Shown here: positions 52,131-61,870 of the stretch, one piece after another | Numbering within the stretch: position 1 is the stretch's first letter | How the letters are laid out: every line of letters starts with the position of its first letter | From: Planctomycetales bacterium | GTDB lineage: Bacteria; Planctomycetota; Planctomycetia; Planctomycetales; Planctomycetaceae | Direction: 5' to 3' | Length of the DNA stretch: 64,000 bases | NCBI GenBank assembly: GCA_026400835.1 | Contig: JAPLOA010000057.1 | Coordinates: forward strand, 1-64,000 | Made by a program: the position numbers and the translations under genes | The notes under the pieces: model-generated | The model's input: only the letters and a program-made list of their open reading frames with translations | What the model was told of the DNA's origin: nothing | Database searches by the model: none

Positions 52131-54566
52131 CTAATGGTTGAACAGGAACTCCCGAGAATTCAACATTGACCAGAATACGTCTTCCAAAGATTCCTGAGAG
52201 TTTTGCTGCTCAGCCACCAGAGCGACCAGAGAGGCCAGTTCCTGCTCAGTTGGTCGTCGAGAGAAACATCGCAGGTACAGCTCAGTGATGATATCCGCCG
52301 GAGCCTTGCCTTCTTTCAGACGAACCGGGATCAAGCCACCTTGCTGAATCTTTGAGTTGGTCGTGTCCCCGTTGATCAGATGCAGAGCCTGAGACAGGTT
52401 TGGCTCCATTTTGACTTCGCATGAGCAAACCGTTTCCCGCTTCGCTCGACCGAATGTCGTCAGGAAGTAGGTTGCGGTGTTGCCGTCAGCAATCTGGACG
52501 GCTCGTGCACCCACTGGCAGTCCGGGGAACTTATCCTGAGTCGTCGTAACAATGCTGATACAGTCAAGCATGACTTCCGCACGAATTCGGCGAAGTTCGG
52601 AGTGAGCGAAATTGCGGTGATCCGACGCGTTCGTTTCATTGGTCTTTGTTGAGAGTTGATACGTACGAGACGTACAAATGTCCCGCACTAGCTTTCGGAA
52701 GTCATAATTGTACTCGGTAAACTTCTTACCCAGTTCATCCAACAACTCTGGGTTCACCGCTGGATTACTGATGCGAACATCATCCACTTCATTAATGATT
52801 CCGCGACCAAAGAAGTGAGACCACACGATGTTGGCGAGGTTCCTCGCGAAGTAAGGATTCTCTGAAGAAGCCAGCCATTGAGCCAGTACTTCACGACGAT
52901 CCTTACCCACCAAATCAGGTTCAGCACCGCCCAGGAACTTCGGCTTCATCACGCGACCGCCGACAAGGTGAGTGACTTCGCCCCCACCAGAATTGAAGAT
53001 GATGGTTTCGCGAGGATCTTCGCCCTGCTTACGACCAATCTGCGAGAAGAACGCAGCGAAGCCGTAGTAGTCATCCATTGTCCATCGGTCGAACGGATGA
53101 TTGTGGCACTGAGCACACTGAATTCGCATGCCCATGAAGACCTGTGCGACATTCTCTGCGGTCTTCAGCGTTTCAGTTTCTGTCTGGTAGTAGTTCGTGG
53201 CCGGACTCGCGAAGGAACCACCACGAGACCCCAGAATCTCCTGAACCATCTTGTCGGTCGGTGTATTGCTGGCGATCTTTTCCTTCAACCAGTTGTAGTA
53301 AGCCAGCATTGGCTTCTTTTCAACTCGATTTGCGATCGTACGGACCTGAAGCAATTCGGCCCATTTCATGACCCAAATATCAACGAACTCTTTACGCTGT
53401 AAAAGCTGATCGACCAATTTTTCACGCTTGGCAGGATCAGTATCCGCTACGAACAAATCGTGATCTTCAACCGTCGGCATCGTTCCTGTAATGTCCACGA
53501 ACACGCGACGCATAAATTCTTCATCGCTGCAAACTTCTGATGGAATGATTCGCAACTTTCGAAGCTTGGCGTGATTCAGCGTGTCGATGTAATTGAATTC
53601 CGGAGTCTTCGGGTCTTCGTACTGAAGGCCTTTTGGCAGAACGATGAACTGCGATCCGACAGTGTGCGTTTCAAAGCGAGCCATGATAAAGGCTTCGCCC
53701 CGTGAATGAGCGGTCACATTCCCAGTCTGAGCAATCTCGGCACTGGTTTCGTTGTTCGAGCTGAAAAACGCAAGGGTTGTTACGTCACGGTCAGTGCCGT
53801 CTGAGTACTTCGCCCGCACGGTGAGTCGTTGAGTCGCGCCTTCACCATCCATGACAGCATTCTTTGGATAGAGTTCCAAAGAAACCACGGAAGGAACCGG
53901 ACCCGGATCATTCGGTGCTCCTGCTTCCAACCATCGCAGAACCGTGTTGTAGTGCTCACTGCCCTTTTCAAATCGCTTGCCACCGGTATGAGGCACACTG
54001 CCGTCACACTTTTCCATCAGAAGGCTTTCCGCGGGCAACGCCAGGTTCAGGCGTCGACCGGGAACTTCTCGTGTAACTCTGTAATGGTCACCTTCTGGAT
54101 CGAAGCCGAAGAGCGACAGGCGAAAGCCGTCTTTGCCTCGAGCTGCTCCGTGGCAGCTTCCGTTGTTACAACTGGTCTTCATCCACACAGGCATTACGTC
54201 CTGGCGGAAGCTGATCGGAGGATCCACTTTGCAATTCGCGACGGTCACAGGCACTTCTACGGAATGACCACCGTAAGACACAGTGACTTTTGTTGCCCCA
54301 TCGGCTACCGGGAAAAACTTCATCCCATCGCGACGAACAAAACCTTCATTCTCAATCGCGATTGTTGCCTGCTCTGTTACATCAACCGTCAATCCGTTTG
54401 GCAACACTGCCTGAACAAGCAGCGACTGCTGATCACGGGCTGCGGAAAGATGAATGTCTGCGGGAGCGACACTGATCGATGCCGGAGCAGGATCCTGTGC
54501 CAGAAGCCCAGCAGGAGACAGCACAGAAATCGCTGCTAACGCTGCAAAAGATGACCATCTGATCAT
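52131..54566 (-). CDS. DUF1549/DUF1553 domain-containing protein (planctomycete cytochrome-like)
   Basis: 811 residues. Signal peptide about 1-23. N-terminal Ig-like region (25-110), then SCNNGSCHGAARGKDGFRLSLFGFDPEGD near 132-160, a heme-like site with four residues between the cysteines (CX4CH) instead of two. A second Ig-like part (about 230-310) is followed by DUF1549 (KLRIIPSEVCSDEEFMRRVFVDITGTMPT near 340) and DUF1553 from about 560 (PYFARNLANIVWSHFFGRGIINEVDD). CAQCHNHPFDRW near 490 is a normal CxxCH site. The family is planctomycete-specific in large numbers and normally paired with DUF1501, which is true here. Function unknown. Confidence 0.92.
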   Translation of the reverse strand: MIRWSSFAALAAISVLSPAGLLAQDPAPASISVAPADIHLSAARDQQSLLVQAVLPNGLTVDVTEQATIAIENEGFVRRDGMKFFPVADGATKVTVSYGGHSVEVPVTVANCKVDPPISFRQDVMPVWMKTSCNNGSCHGAARGKDGFRLSLFGFDPEGDHYRVTREVPGRRLNLALPAESLLMEKCDGSVPHTGGKRFEKGSEHYNTVLRWLEAGAPNDPGPVPSVVSLELYPKNAVMDGEGATQRLTVRAKYSDGTDRDVTTLAFFSSNNETSAEIAQTGNVTAHSRGEAFIMARFETHTVGSQFIVLPKGLQYEDPKTPEFNYIDTLNHAKLRKLRIIPSEVCSDEEFMRRVFVDITGTMPTVEDHDLFVADTDPAKREKLVDQLLQRKEFVDIWVMKWAELLQVRTIANRVEKKPMLAYYNWLKEKIASNTPTDKMVQEILGSRGGSFASPATNYYQTETETLKTAENVAQVFMGMRIQCAQCHNHPFDRWTMDDYYGFAAFFSQIGRKQGEDPRETIIFNSGGGEVTHLVGGRVMKPKFLGGAEPDLVGKDRREVLAQWLASSENPYFARNLANIVWSHFFGRGIINEVDDVRISNPAVNPELLDELGKKFTEYNYDFRKLVRDICTSRTYQLSTKTNETNASDHRNFAHSELRRIRAEVMLDCISIVTTTQDKFPGLPVGARAVQIADGNTATYFLTTFGRAKRETVCSCEVKMEPNLSQALHLINGDTTNSKIQQGGLIPVRLKEGKAPADIITELYLRCFSRRPTEQELASLVALVAEQQNSQESLEDVFWSMLNSREFLFNH

Positions 54567-54648
54567 GAAACTTACTCACAAGATAAAACTACTCACCATG
54601 ATACTGGTGAAACCTGAAGCAAAAGAGATACCATCAAAGAAAGACTTG

Positions 54649-57111
54649 TTACGGAGCCGCTGGCGCGCCGCCTGCCTTTTTCTGAGATTCCAACCGCAGC
54701 TTTTCAAGACGCGTTAACCGCTTCTCCACTGGAGGCGCTGGCATCGGAGCCGGGGCGGCAGCAACCGCAGCCGGCATTGGTGCAGGCATCGGAGCGGCCG
54801 TTGGCATTGGTAGAGGCTTATCGATTCGCAGTTCAGAATCGCCAACGCGAGCATGCACGATGTTCTCGTTGTTCTCAACAATCGTTACCTGACAGAACAC
54901 ATTCTTATGAGTTCCTTCAGGGCTATCAGCAGCCGTCTTGACCTTGAAGACAAGCTCTTTTGTTTCAGCCGTGATCTGCAAGGGCTCTGCCGTGACCTTG
55001 TGTGGCAAGCCAAGCAGAGTTACCACGGCAGGAGCTTTCAGTTCCTTGAGGACCTGAACTTCAACCACCACATCAGTTTCCTTGCCCTGCTCAACAGAAG
55101 ATCGCTGTACAGTCAATCCCACGTAGGGTTCGGCAATTTCCATGGTCGCCATCTGAGTAGATCCCCATGCGGCCCCATTGATATTCGCATAACCCAGAGC
55201 AAAGATCGGCCACTTTCCAATTGCTGCGTTGGCGTCAGCATTGATCTGATACAAGCCCTCAGTCTGCCCCTTAGGAATGCTGATCTCGCTGTTTGCTCCA
55301 ATCCCTGGTGGTCGGTACGGGAACTGGACCTGAATGTTCTCGTCCCAGCCTTCTTTCTTCTTCGCCACGATCTTCAGCATCATCATGCCATTCCGAACGA
55401 TCGGAACATTTGGCTGAACGATCTCAAGAGTGAATGGCAGTTCTTCAGTCACGGCGACTGGCAACCGATCAACGTCCTTCCAGACATAGAGAGACTGCCC
55501 TGGTCCAGCGATCACAAAGTCGGCTCGGTTCTGGAACCGACCGCTAACGGCCGCCAAAGCAGCATCAGTTGGCTTCATTTTGAAATCCACAAGAGCCCCG
55601 GCTAACGGAGCATCGGCCGCTGCTTCAAAGACAACAGGCATCACATTCATGTTAGCAGCCATCGGCGGTGCAACAATGGTGATTCCCGGAGGCAATTGCA
55701 AACCGTCAATTGTCAGCTCCCCACCGAAGTTGATTCGCTCCGCTGAGATCAGCGTTGCGTAGCGATTTCCACGAGGCACGAAGATCTGCTGACGCGACTG
55801 AGAGTAACGGGCAACTCGAGGAATCCCGAGATTCAGCGACGGCTTCACTTCCTGGAACTCGACACGATAAGTGAATTCGGCACCACCACGATTCAAATGA
55901 TCCGCGATTCTAAGCGCATAATCACCATCCGCCGGGATCTGCCAGCGAAAGTAACTATCAGGTCCGCGTGAGTCATCGTTTCCAGTGATCCCTTCGCCAG
56001 TGGCTTTGTACAGATTCATCACAGGGTCGATCGGTGAACGAATTCGTCGACCGTAGCACTCAACTTCAAAGACCTGACCAGCTTTGGCAGTGAACTTGAA
56101 AATGTCCACATCTCCCGGCTCCTGAAGAATCCCGTTAAACGACGATGGGAAAGCGGCCACAACCGTGGCGTTCTCAAAGCCATTATTCGGCTCCGCTTCC
56201 ATCGCGTTGGGATTCGGAGAAACTCGCAGCACGTGACCAGAAGGAGCAATTCCACTGGCGTCTTCGATGTAAACAGTCGTCTCAGCCCCTTCGGCTGGAA
56301 ATGTTACATTCTTCGTGATGGGGCCGCTGGCGTCACCTATGAAGGTCACATCCAAAGCCTCGCCAGCCTTACCCCCCGCCGGATAGGCCGCGGTAGGGCG
56401 TGGGAAAGTACCAATGTGCAGTCGATAACGACAATTCCCGTCTCCACCATAACCGCTGTCACGCATTTCCACGATGTACTTGCCATCTTCCGGGGCGATG
56501 ATCGAGGTTGCGGCGTCTTGCTTGACCAGGGGCGAATCATCAACCGCCGACAATTCGAAACGCTTATCGTTCAGGATCGCAATGTACGGGTCAAATAAGG
56601 TCTGACCAAACCGCATACCTTCGACTTCGACCGAAATCCGCTGGCCCTTTGTGGCATTGACGACGTAATAATCCACGTCCTCATTGTCGACCGTCCCGGA
56701 AACCGTGACATTCAGTTCGACACCCTGCGGGGCAGCAAAGTCGGTGTTCGGCTCCTTCTCGTCAACCCCCGGCAATGCGCCAACGAAAAATGTGCGATAG
56801 TCGGAGATTCCGGATTTGGTTCTCACCTGAGCCGTGTGCTCGCCGATGGCACAGTCCGGAGCAATCTTCACTTTGACGTCGATGTTGTTCGCATCGGCGG
56901 CCTTGATTTCCAGAACCTCGAAACCGGGCTCGTAGAACAGAACTTGCTCGGCATCCTGCAGGCGCGCTCCCGAGAAGCGGAACACCTGCTCGGTTCCTCT
57001 TTGACCACCACGAGGAAGGATAATGGAGAGATTCGGATCAGCCGCTGAAGCCCCAAGAGGGCTCAACAACACGGAGGCTGCTGACAACAAAAGAGCCAAT
57101 GACAAACGCAT
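54649..57111 (-). CDS. Pre-peptidase C-terminal (PPC) domain-containing secreted protein
   Basis: 820 residues from ATG 57111; the longer frame has 70 residues without features before the signal peptide (about 1-24, LSLALLLSAASVLLSPLGASA). N-terminal IPT/TIG-like domain (PRGGQRGTEQVFRFSGARLQDAEQVLFY), then two PPC-type beta-jelly domains: EPNTDFAAPQGVELNVTVSGTVDNEDVDYYVVNATKGQ near 120-155 and EPNNGFENATVVAAFPSSFNGILQEPGDVDIFKFTAKAGQ near 305-345. More beta-rich domains follow. The tail (about 760-820) is Pro/Ala/Met-rich with a charged end. No protease domain is present, so this is a binding or scaffold component of the cassette. Confidence 0.88.
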   Translation of the reverse strand: MRLSLALLLSAASVLLSPLGASAADPNLSIILPRGGQRGTEQVFRFSGARLQDAEQVLFYEPGFEVLEIKAADANNIDVKVKIAPDCAIGEHTAQVRTKSGISDYRTFFVGALPGVDEKEPNTDFAAPQGVELNVTVSGTVDNEDVDYYVVNATKGQRISVEVEGMRFGQTLFDPYIAILNDKRFELSAVDDSPLVKQDAATSIIAPEDGKYIVEMRDSGYGGDGNCRYRLHIGTFPRPTAAYPAGGKAGEALDVTFIGDASGPITKNVTFPAEGAETTVYIEDASGIAPSGHVLRVSPNPNAMEAEPNNGFENATVVAAFPSSFNGILQEPGDVDIFKFTAKAGQVFEVECYGRRIRSPIDPVMNLYKATGEGITGNDDSRGPDSYFRWQIPADGDYALRIADHLNRGGAEFTYRVEFQEVKPSLNLGIPRVARYSQSRQQIFVPRGNRYATLISAERINFGGELTIDGLQLPPGITIVAPPMAANMNVMPVVFEAAADAPLAGALVDFKMKPTDAALAAVSGRFQNRADFVIAGPGQSLYVWKDVDRLPVAVTEELPFTLEIVQPNVPIVRNGMMMLKIVAKKKEGWDENIQVQFPYRPPGIGANSEISIPKGQTEGLYQINADANAAIGKWPIFALGYANINGAAWGSTQMATMEIAEPYVGLTVQRSSVEQGKETDVVVEVQVLKELKAPAVVTLLGLPHKVTAEPLQITAETKELVFKVKTAADSPEGTHKNVFCQVTIVENNENIVHARVGDSELRIDKPLPMPTAAPMPAPMPAAVAAAPAPMPAPPVEKRLTRLEKLRLESQKKAGGAPAAP

Positions 57112-57375
57112 GGCAACGTCACTTCCGTTGAATTTAGGATTCGGATTCCTTCCCTTAGCCAGTGCCGTTTCAAATCCATGATCGGGCAATTCGCTTAAGA
57201 CCCACTGCAGTACAGCAGGAATCGTCCATCGTCCTGAAAGTCGCTGACTCAGCCAGCAGACCTTTAATTCATCTTGCAGAAAGCCTGCACAGAACAAAAT
57301 CATTCTCACGATACAAAACAACGCTGCTGACCGACGATTATGCCAGCCTACAGCGTTGTTTGAATCGCAACTAGA

Positions 57376-58674
57376 TTATGCCAAAAGTTCCTGACGAACT
57401 TTACCACCGTCAACAATCTCAATTGGACGATCACCAGGAGCCATCAGCTCCTTGTCGGCATTGATCCCCAGGCAGCTGTAGATCGTCGTTGCCCAGTCTT
57501 CGACGTTAAGCGGATTATCTTCAGGCTCGCTGGCTGTTGAATTCGAAGTTCCATACACGAAACCTCGCTTAACGCCGCCACCTGCCATCACAACGCTGAA
57601 CACTTTCGGCCAGTGGTCTCGACCGGCGGTTCCGTTGATCTTCGGCGTACGACCGAACTCGCTGGCGATGCACACCATTGTGTCGTTCAAACGCCCGCGT
57701 TCTTCCAGGTCTGTAATCAAGCGACCAAAGGCCTGATCGAACTGAGGAACCTGACCATTCATTCCGGCCGCGATGTTGTCGTGCATGTCCCAGCCACCAT
57801 AGGTGAGAGTGACAAAGCGAGACCCAGCTTCGACCAAACGGCGAGCCATCAGCATACGAGCACCAGCGGTATTCCGGCCGTACTCGTCACGAAGCTTGTC
57901 TGGTTCTTTGCTGAGATCGAAAGCTTCTCGCGCCTGCTGTGAGCTAATCAGACCATAAGCACGCTGATAGAAGGTATCAACAGCATCCAGAGAGTCCGCT
58001 TTTTCCTTTGTCACGAAGTAATCATTAACCGCGTCAAGAGCCTTACGGCGACGGCTGAATCGCTCGTCGGTTACACCACCCGGCAACTGGAGGTCGCGAA
58101 CAGAGAAACCGCCGTCAGCAGGATCCGACCCAAGACTGAACGGAGCAAAAGATGAGCTCAGGTAACCCGTTCCAGCGAACTCATTTGGCTGGCCGGGAAT
58201 ACAGATGTACTGAGGAATGTTGTTGCGAGGTTCGAATTCATGGCCAACCACGCTGCCCATGCTTGGATAAGACAAGGCCGGGCTTGGGCGGTAACCCGTG
58301 AACATGTTATGGGTGCCGCGCTCATGAGCCGCCTCACCGTGAGTCATGCTGCGAGCAATAGTAATCTTGTCCATGACCTTGGCAGTCTGAACCCATCGCT
58401 CATTAACGAATACACCCGGAACGCTCGTCTCAATCGAGCTCATCGGGCCGCGATACTCAATCGGAGCATAAGGCTTCGGGTCGAAGCTTTCCTGATGAGC
58501 CATCCCGCCTGGCAGGAAGATGAAGATCACGGACTTCGCCGTACCTTCTTTGCTCTCGTAATTCTTGATATCCGCCTGAGCCTGTCGCATCTGGAAGTAC
58601 TGAGCCAGTGTCAGGCCAATACCACCACAAAAACCAACGTGCAGAAAGCTTCTTCGAGAACGTCCAGTAATCAT
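57376..58674 (-). CDS. DUF1501 domain-containing protein with Tat signal
   Basis: 432 residues from ATG 58674, which has GGAGAGA just upstream; the longer frame starts on an unlikely leader. N-terminal RSRRSFLHVGFCGG is a twin-arginine signal. Landmarks: FIFLPGGMAHQESFDPKP, ARSMTHGEAAHERGTHNMFTGYRPSP, ARRLVEAGSRFVTLTYGGWDMHDN, and ASEFGRTPKINGTAGRDHWPKVFSVVMAGGGVKRGF. These match the DUF1501 alkaline phosphatase-like family. It is the first gene of the four-gene minus-strand cassette (DUF1501, PPC, DUF1549/1553, cytochrome-WD40). Confidence 0.93.
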   Translation of the reverse strand: MITGRSRRSFLHVGFCGGIGLTLAQYFQMRQAQADIKNYESKEGTAKSVIFIFLPGGMAHQESFDPKPYAPIEYRGPMSSIETSVPGVFVNERWVQTAKVMDKITIARSMTHGEAAHERGTHNMFTGYRPSPALSYPSMGSVVGHEFEPRNNIPQYICIPGQPNEFAGTGYLSSSFAPFSLGSDPADGGFSVRDLQLPGGVTDERFSRRRKALDAVNDYFVTKEKADSLDAVDTFYQRAYGLISSQQAREAFDLSKEPDKLRDEYGRNTAGARMLMARRLVEAGSRFVTLTYGGWDMHDNIAAGMNGQVPQFDQAFGRLITDLEERGRLNDTMVCIASEFGRTPKINGTAGRDHWPKVFSVVMAGGGVKRGFVYGTSNSTASEPEDNPLNVEDWATTIYSCLGINADKELMAPGDRPIEIVDGGKVRQELLA

Positions 58675-59093
58675 CCAGGTCTCTCCAGGGAAAAAACGCC
58701 GTCCAGCAATCCGTTGATGGCTGGCTGACAGGAATCGTAAGCTGTCTATCGGCAGAAATGGCGGGGCTTTTCGCCGAGGTGGGGTAGTTGGCGGGAGGCT
58801 CGGGCAAAAAGGTCTGTCCAAACCCATCCATGTGTTATGGCCAAAAAGGCCAGTTGTCAAGAATCAACACATTTTTTTGTCGTCTTCCTCCCGAATAGAA
58901 GCCTGACGCTGTATGTCTCTTCATCATTTCAGCGAAATCCTGACCAACGAACAGGTCACCACGCTTGTGGGCAAAACTTATCCTCAACACGAACGACATC
59001 ACCGCGAACACCATTCGTTACATTCTTCAAATTTCTCAAAATCTTCACACAACAAAAAATCACTCACCCGCGGAGACTCATGAAAAAAGCCCA
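58675..59093. other. Intergenic region with cassette promoter
   Basis: 419 bp. Contains the promoter candidate at 58832-58860. The right part (about 58870-59090) is AT-richer and shows no gene. Confidence 0.45.
58832..58860 (-). promoter_or_regulatory. Sigma-70-type promoter candidate with palindromic spacer
   Basis: On the minus strand TTGACA is followed after 17 bases by TAACAC. The spacer contains the palindrome TGGCCTTTTTGGCCA, a possible operator. Transcription would start about 150 bp before the DUF1501 gene and lead through the cassette. The -10 match is only partial. Confidence 0.55.
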
Positions 59094-60065
59094 TTATTTC
59101 TGAGTCGATTCGACTTCCAGAACCTCATACGGCTGCTTCGAATTCATTCGTTTCGGTGGATCGAGGTAATGATATCCAGTATTCGGGTTTGTTCGATCAA
59201 AGGCAAATGCATCTCGGTTCCTGAGGAAGTGCTTCAGGTAAGAAACAGGGATCGCAAACCCTAGACCTTCCCCAAACGTCAGCTTCATATTGATGACGCC
59301 GACGACTTGCCCCTTTTCATTGAACAAAGGGCCACCGCTGTTCCCGGGGTTAATCTGAGCCGTTGTCTGGATGTACACTATTCCATCCATGTTTCGATTC
59401 CGAGAAGCCACAATGCCCTCGGAAACCGACCGCTCCAGCCCCAGGGGACTTCCAATCGCAAACACGGTATCGCCTTCTCGGTGACTGTCGTCATCGGCGA
59501 TGTAGACCGGCTGAAACTTCAAATCCTTCTGGGCCGGGATCTCCAGCAACGCGAGATCAAAATACGGGTTCAGTGCCAAAATCTTTACGTCCCGGATCGC
59601 TCGACGCTCGAAATCACCATTCTGCCCCTGATGAAAGATGGTCACCGCCACACGAGTCTGGCCCTCGACCACATGGTAGTTTGTGACACAATATCCACGA
59701 TCGTTGATGATGAATCCGGAACCCAATCCTTCAGGGTTCTGAATCAGCACAACACCTTCACCATACTTACCAACCAATTCCTTTACCGTCCGCTCAGGAA
59801 GATCGGCCGACATGAAGACTCCTTCATCGGTCTTTTTGACGGTCTCCGGCTTTGCTGTGGTCTCGATTCGCTCCTCAATCTGGTCCACAGGAATCCTGAC
59901 CACATCCACACCAATGTCCACAAAGACAGTATCTTTCTGAACCTTCAGCACTTCGCCTTCAATCCGCTGACCCGACTTCATGACGATCACGTCGGCTTTT
60001 GACTGCGAATTGAGAAAGCCAAAGATCAGGATGAGTAGAGCGATTCTAAATCTCTTGCGTTTCAA
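59094..60065 (-). CDS. Trypsin-like serine protease (HtrA/DegP-like, no PDZ)
   Basis: 323 residues from TTG 60065, preferred because GGAG lies just upstream and a signal peptide (KRKRFRIALLILIFGFLNSQSKA) begins there; a GTG at 60137 is an alternative. After the signal, residues 25-60 form a small beta motif (VIVMKSGQRIEGEVLKVQKDTVFVDIG), then the S1 protease: Ser-loop GSGFIINDRGYCVTNYHVV (His), YFDLALLEIP (Asp), GNSGGPLFNEKGQVVGVIN (Ser). No PDZ domain follows. It probably degrades or senses misfolded envelope proteins. Monocistronic. Confidence 0.87.
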   Translation of the reverse strand: MKRKRFRIALLILIFGFLNSQSKADVIVMKSGQRIEGEVLKVQKDTVFVDIGVDVVRIPVDQIEERIETTAKPETVKKTDEGVFMSADLPERTVKELVGKYGEGVVLIQNPEGLGSGFIINDRGYCVTNYHVVEGQTRVAVTIFHQGQNGDFERRAIRDVKILALNPYFDLALLEIPAQKDLKFQPVYIADDDSHREGDTVFAIGSPLGLERSVSEGIVASRNRNMDGIVYIQTTAQINPGNSGGPLFNEKGQVVGVINMKLTFGEGLGFAIPVSYLKHFLRNRDAFAFDRTNPNTGYHYLDPPKRMNSKQPYEVLEVESTQK

Positions 60066-60457
60066 TTGTTGACTCCGCGCGGATCCATGAAAGATTCTGT
60101 TAATCCTGGGCAGCTTGTGGATGCCTGAATGCAGCACAACACCAGCATTTTTAAGTGCTTCTCGCCACTTCAGATCGAGACCTTACGACGAGCCTCGTCG
60201 TGCTGCTTTGCGCAGCTTTACGATTTCAATCCGCGCAGTCAACTCTCGCAGCGACAGTTCACGTGTATCCAGAAAGCGAATGATTCCTGCTGTCACGCAG
60301 ACTGAACGTTCCCTGATCGCAGATTGATTCAGCGGTTTATGAAGTCGCTATGTTCTACCGAATTCCAGCGGCACCACTCGCGTATTCTCGCGTTTGCTGA
60401 TAACTTCGCTGGTTCGTAGAGTAGCTGTTTTTCCTACCTGGAGTCTGAGTTCTTCAT
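60066..60457. other. Intergenic region, no gene seen
   Basis: 392 bp between the divergent protease and EEP-family genes. No repeat of the described families. Promoters for both genes must be here but none is convincing. Confidence 0.4.
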
Positions 60458-61672
60458 ATGAATTCCTCGCGACACATTGTATCCGGTTTGCTTCTTGCCA
60501 TGGCTTATCTCGGCTCGCAGGATCATACGTCGGCACAGCAAAATGATTCACAGAAGACCGTACGAGTCGCCACGTTTAACTGCAGCCTCAATCGCGACAA
60601 GGCTGGGGAATTACTCAAGGATCTTTCCGGTGGAACCAACAAGCAGGCTCAAAAAGTGGCCAGGGTTCTTCGCACGGTGAGACCAGACATTGTGCTGCTG
60701 AATGAATTCGACTTCAGCGAAGACAACAAGACGGTGAGTTGCTTCCTTGAAGAATACGTCAATGCAACCGCCGACTGGGCCGCTGAAGAACCAATCCGCT
60801 ATCCATACTTCTTCACAGCACCGGTGAATACCGGCGTGCCGTCCGGTCGAGATCTTGATCATGATGGCAAGACCAATGGCCCCGGCGACGCAATCGGATT
60901 CGGAAAATTCCCCGGCCAGTATGGCATGGTCCTGCTGTCTCAGTTTCCGATTGAGACAAACGACGTCCGCACATTCCAGAAGCTGCTCTGGAAATCCATG
61001 CCTGATGCGGTCCTGCCGCCCAGCGGCAAAAACGACAATGCTGACTGGTATAACGAAGAAGACCTGAACCTGCTGCGTCTGTCATCAAAGAGCCACTGGG
61101 ATGTTCCAGTAAACATCGACGGACAGATTCTGCATCTGCTCACCAGTCACCCCACTCCGCCTGCTTTTGACGGCCCTGAAGATCGCAATGGACGCCGCAA
61201 TCACGACGAGATTCGCTTATGGGCCGAGTATCTTTCCGATGGAGTGAAGTCCTGGCTTATCGACGATCAGGAACGATCGGGGACGCTTCCCAATGACGCC
61301 CGCTTTGTCATTCTGGGCGATCAGAACGCCGACCCCAATGACGGAGCCAGTTATCAGGTTGCCATTAATCAGCTTCTGAAGCATCCGCGAGTCAACGCCG
61401 AACGGACTCCGGCCAGTGCTGGCGGTACTGAAGCGGCGAAGACGCAGGGAGGGAAGAACTCTGAACACAGTGGCGATCACTCACACGATACCGCAGATTT
61501 CAATGATCGCGGTGTAGGAAATCTTCGCGCTGACTACGTGCTGCCATCGAAAAACCTGAAGGCCACTGCGGCCGGAATATTCTGGCCATCATCAACGGAC
61601 CCAGGCTCGAAGTTGGCTGATTGTTCCGATCACCGTCTTGTGTGGGTTGATTTGTTCGTGCCCCCTAAATGA
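60458..61672 (+). CDS. Secreted endonuclease/exonuclease/phosphatase (EEP) family protein
   Basis: 404 residues. Signal peptide about 1-27. The EEP fold has the catalytic Asn in VRVATFNCSLNRD near 36-48, Glu in DIVLLNEFDF near 78-87, His in LLTSHPTPPAFDGP near 228, the Asp/Asn pair in FVILGDQNADPNDG near 285-298, and the final SDHRLVWVDL near 388. The insert around 315-345 is low-complexity and His/Gly/Ser-rich (TEAAKTQGGKNSEHSGDHSHD). Could be a phosphodiesterase or nuclease acting outside the cytoplasm. Substrate unknown. Confidence 0.88.
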   Translation: MNSSRHIVSGLLLAMAYLGSQDHTSAQQNDSQKTVRVATFNCSLNRDKAGELLKDLSGGTNKQAQKVARVLRTVRPDIVLLNEFDFSEDNKTVSCFLEEYVNATADWAAEEPIRYPYFFTAPVNTGVPSGRDLDHDGKTNGPGDAIGFGKFPGQYGMVLLSQFPIETNDVRTFQKLLWKSMPDAVLPPSGKNDNADWYNEEDLNLLRLSSKSHWDVPVNIDGQILHLLTSHPTPPAFDGPEDRNGRRNHDEIRLWAEYLSDGVKSWLIDDQERSGTLPNDARFVILGDQNADPNDGASYQVAINQLLKHPRVNAERTPASAGGTEAAKTQGGKNSEHSGDHSHDTADFNDRGVGNLRADYVLPSKNLKATAAGIFWPSSTDPGSKLADCSDHRLVWVDLFVPPK

Positions 61673-61689
61673 CGATCCTGTGCCAATTT

Positions 61690-61745
61690 CGGTGCCATTG
61701 GCCCTGCTTGCCGAGCAGGACTTTCGCCGCCAGGCGAACCTACTG
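61690..61745. repeat. Repeat family R5, diverged copy
   Basis: ccctgcttgccgagcaggac plus ttcgccgccaggcgaacc matches the hairpin cluster after pnp (cctgccgggcaggacttcgc...ggccagga) with several changes. It directly follows the EEP gene. Confidence 0.55.
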
Positions 61746-61870
61746 CGGCAACACACAAGGCCTCACTCCCAAACCTTCACATACTCGGCACAAGAACGGG
61801 ATGGGGCTCAATTGTGGCCGGCTCCTCCCCGGTTGTCTCATGCGATCCTTAGATCAGGATTCTGAGATCC

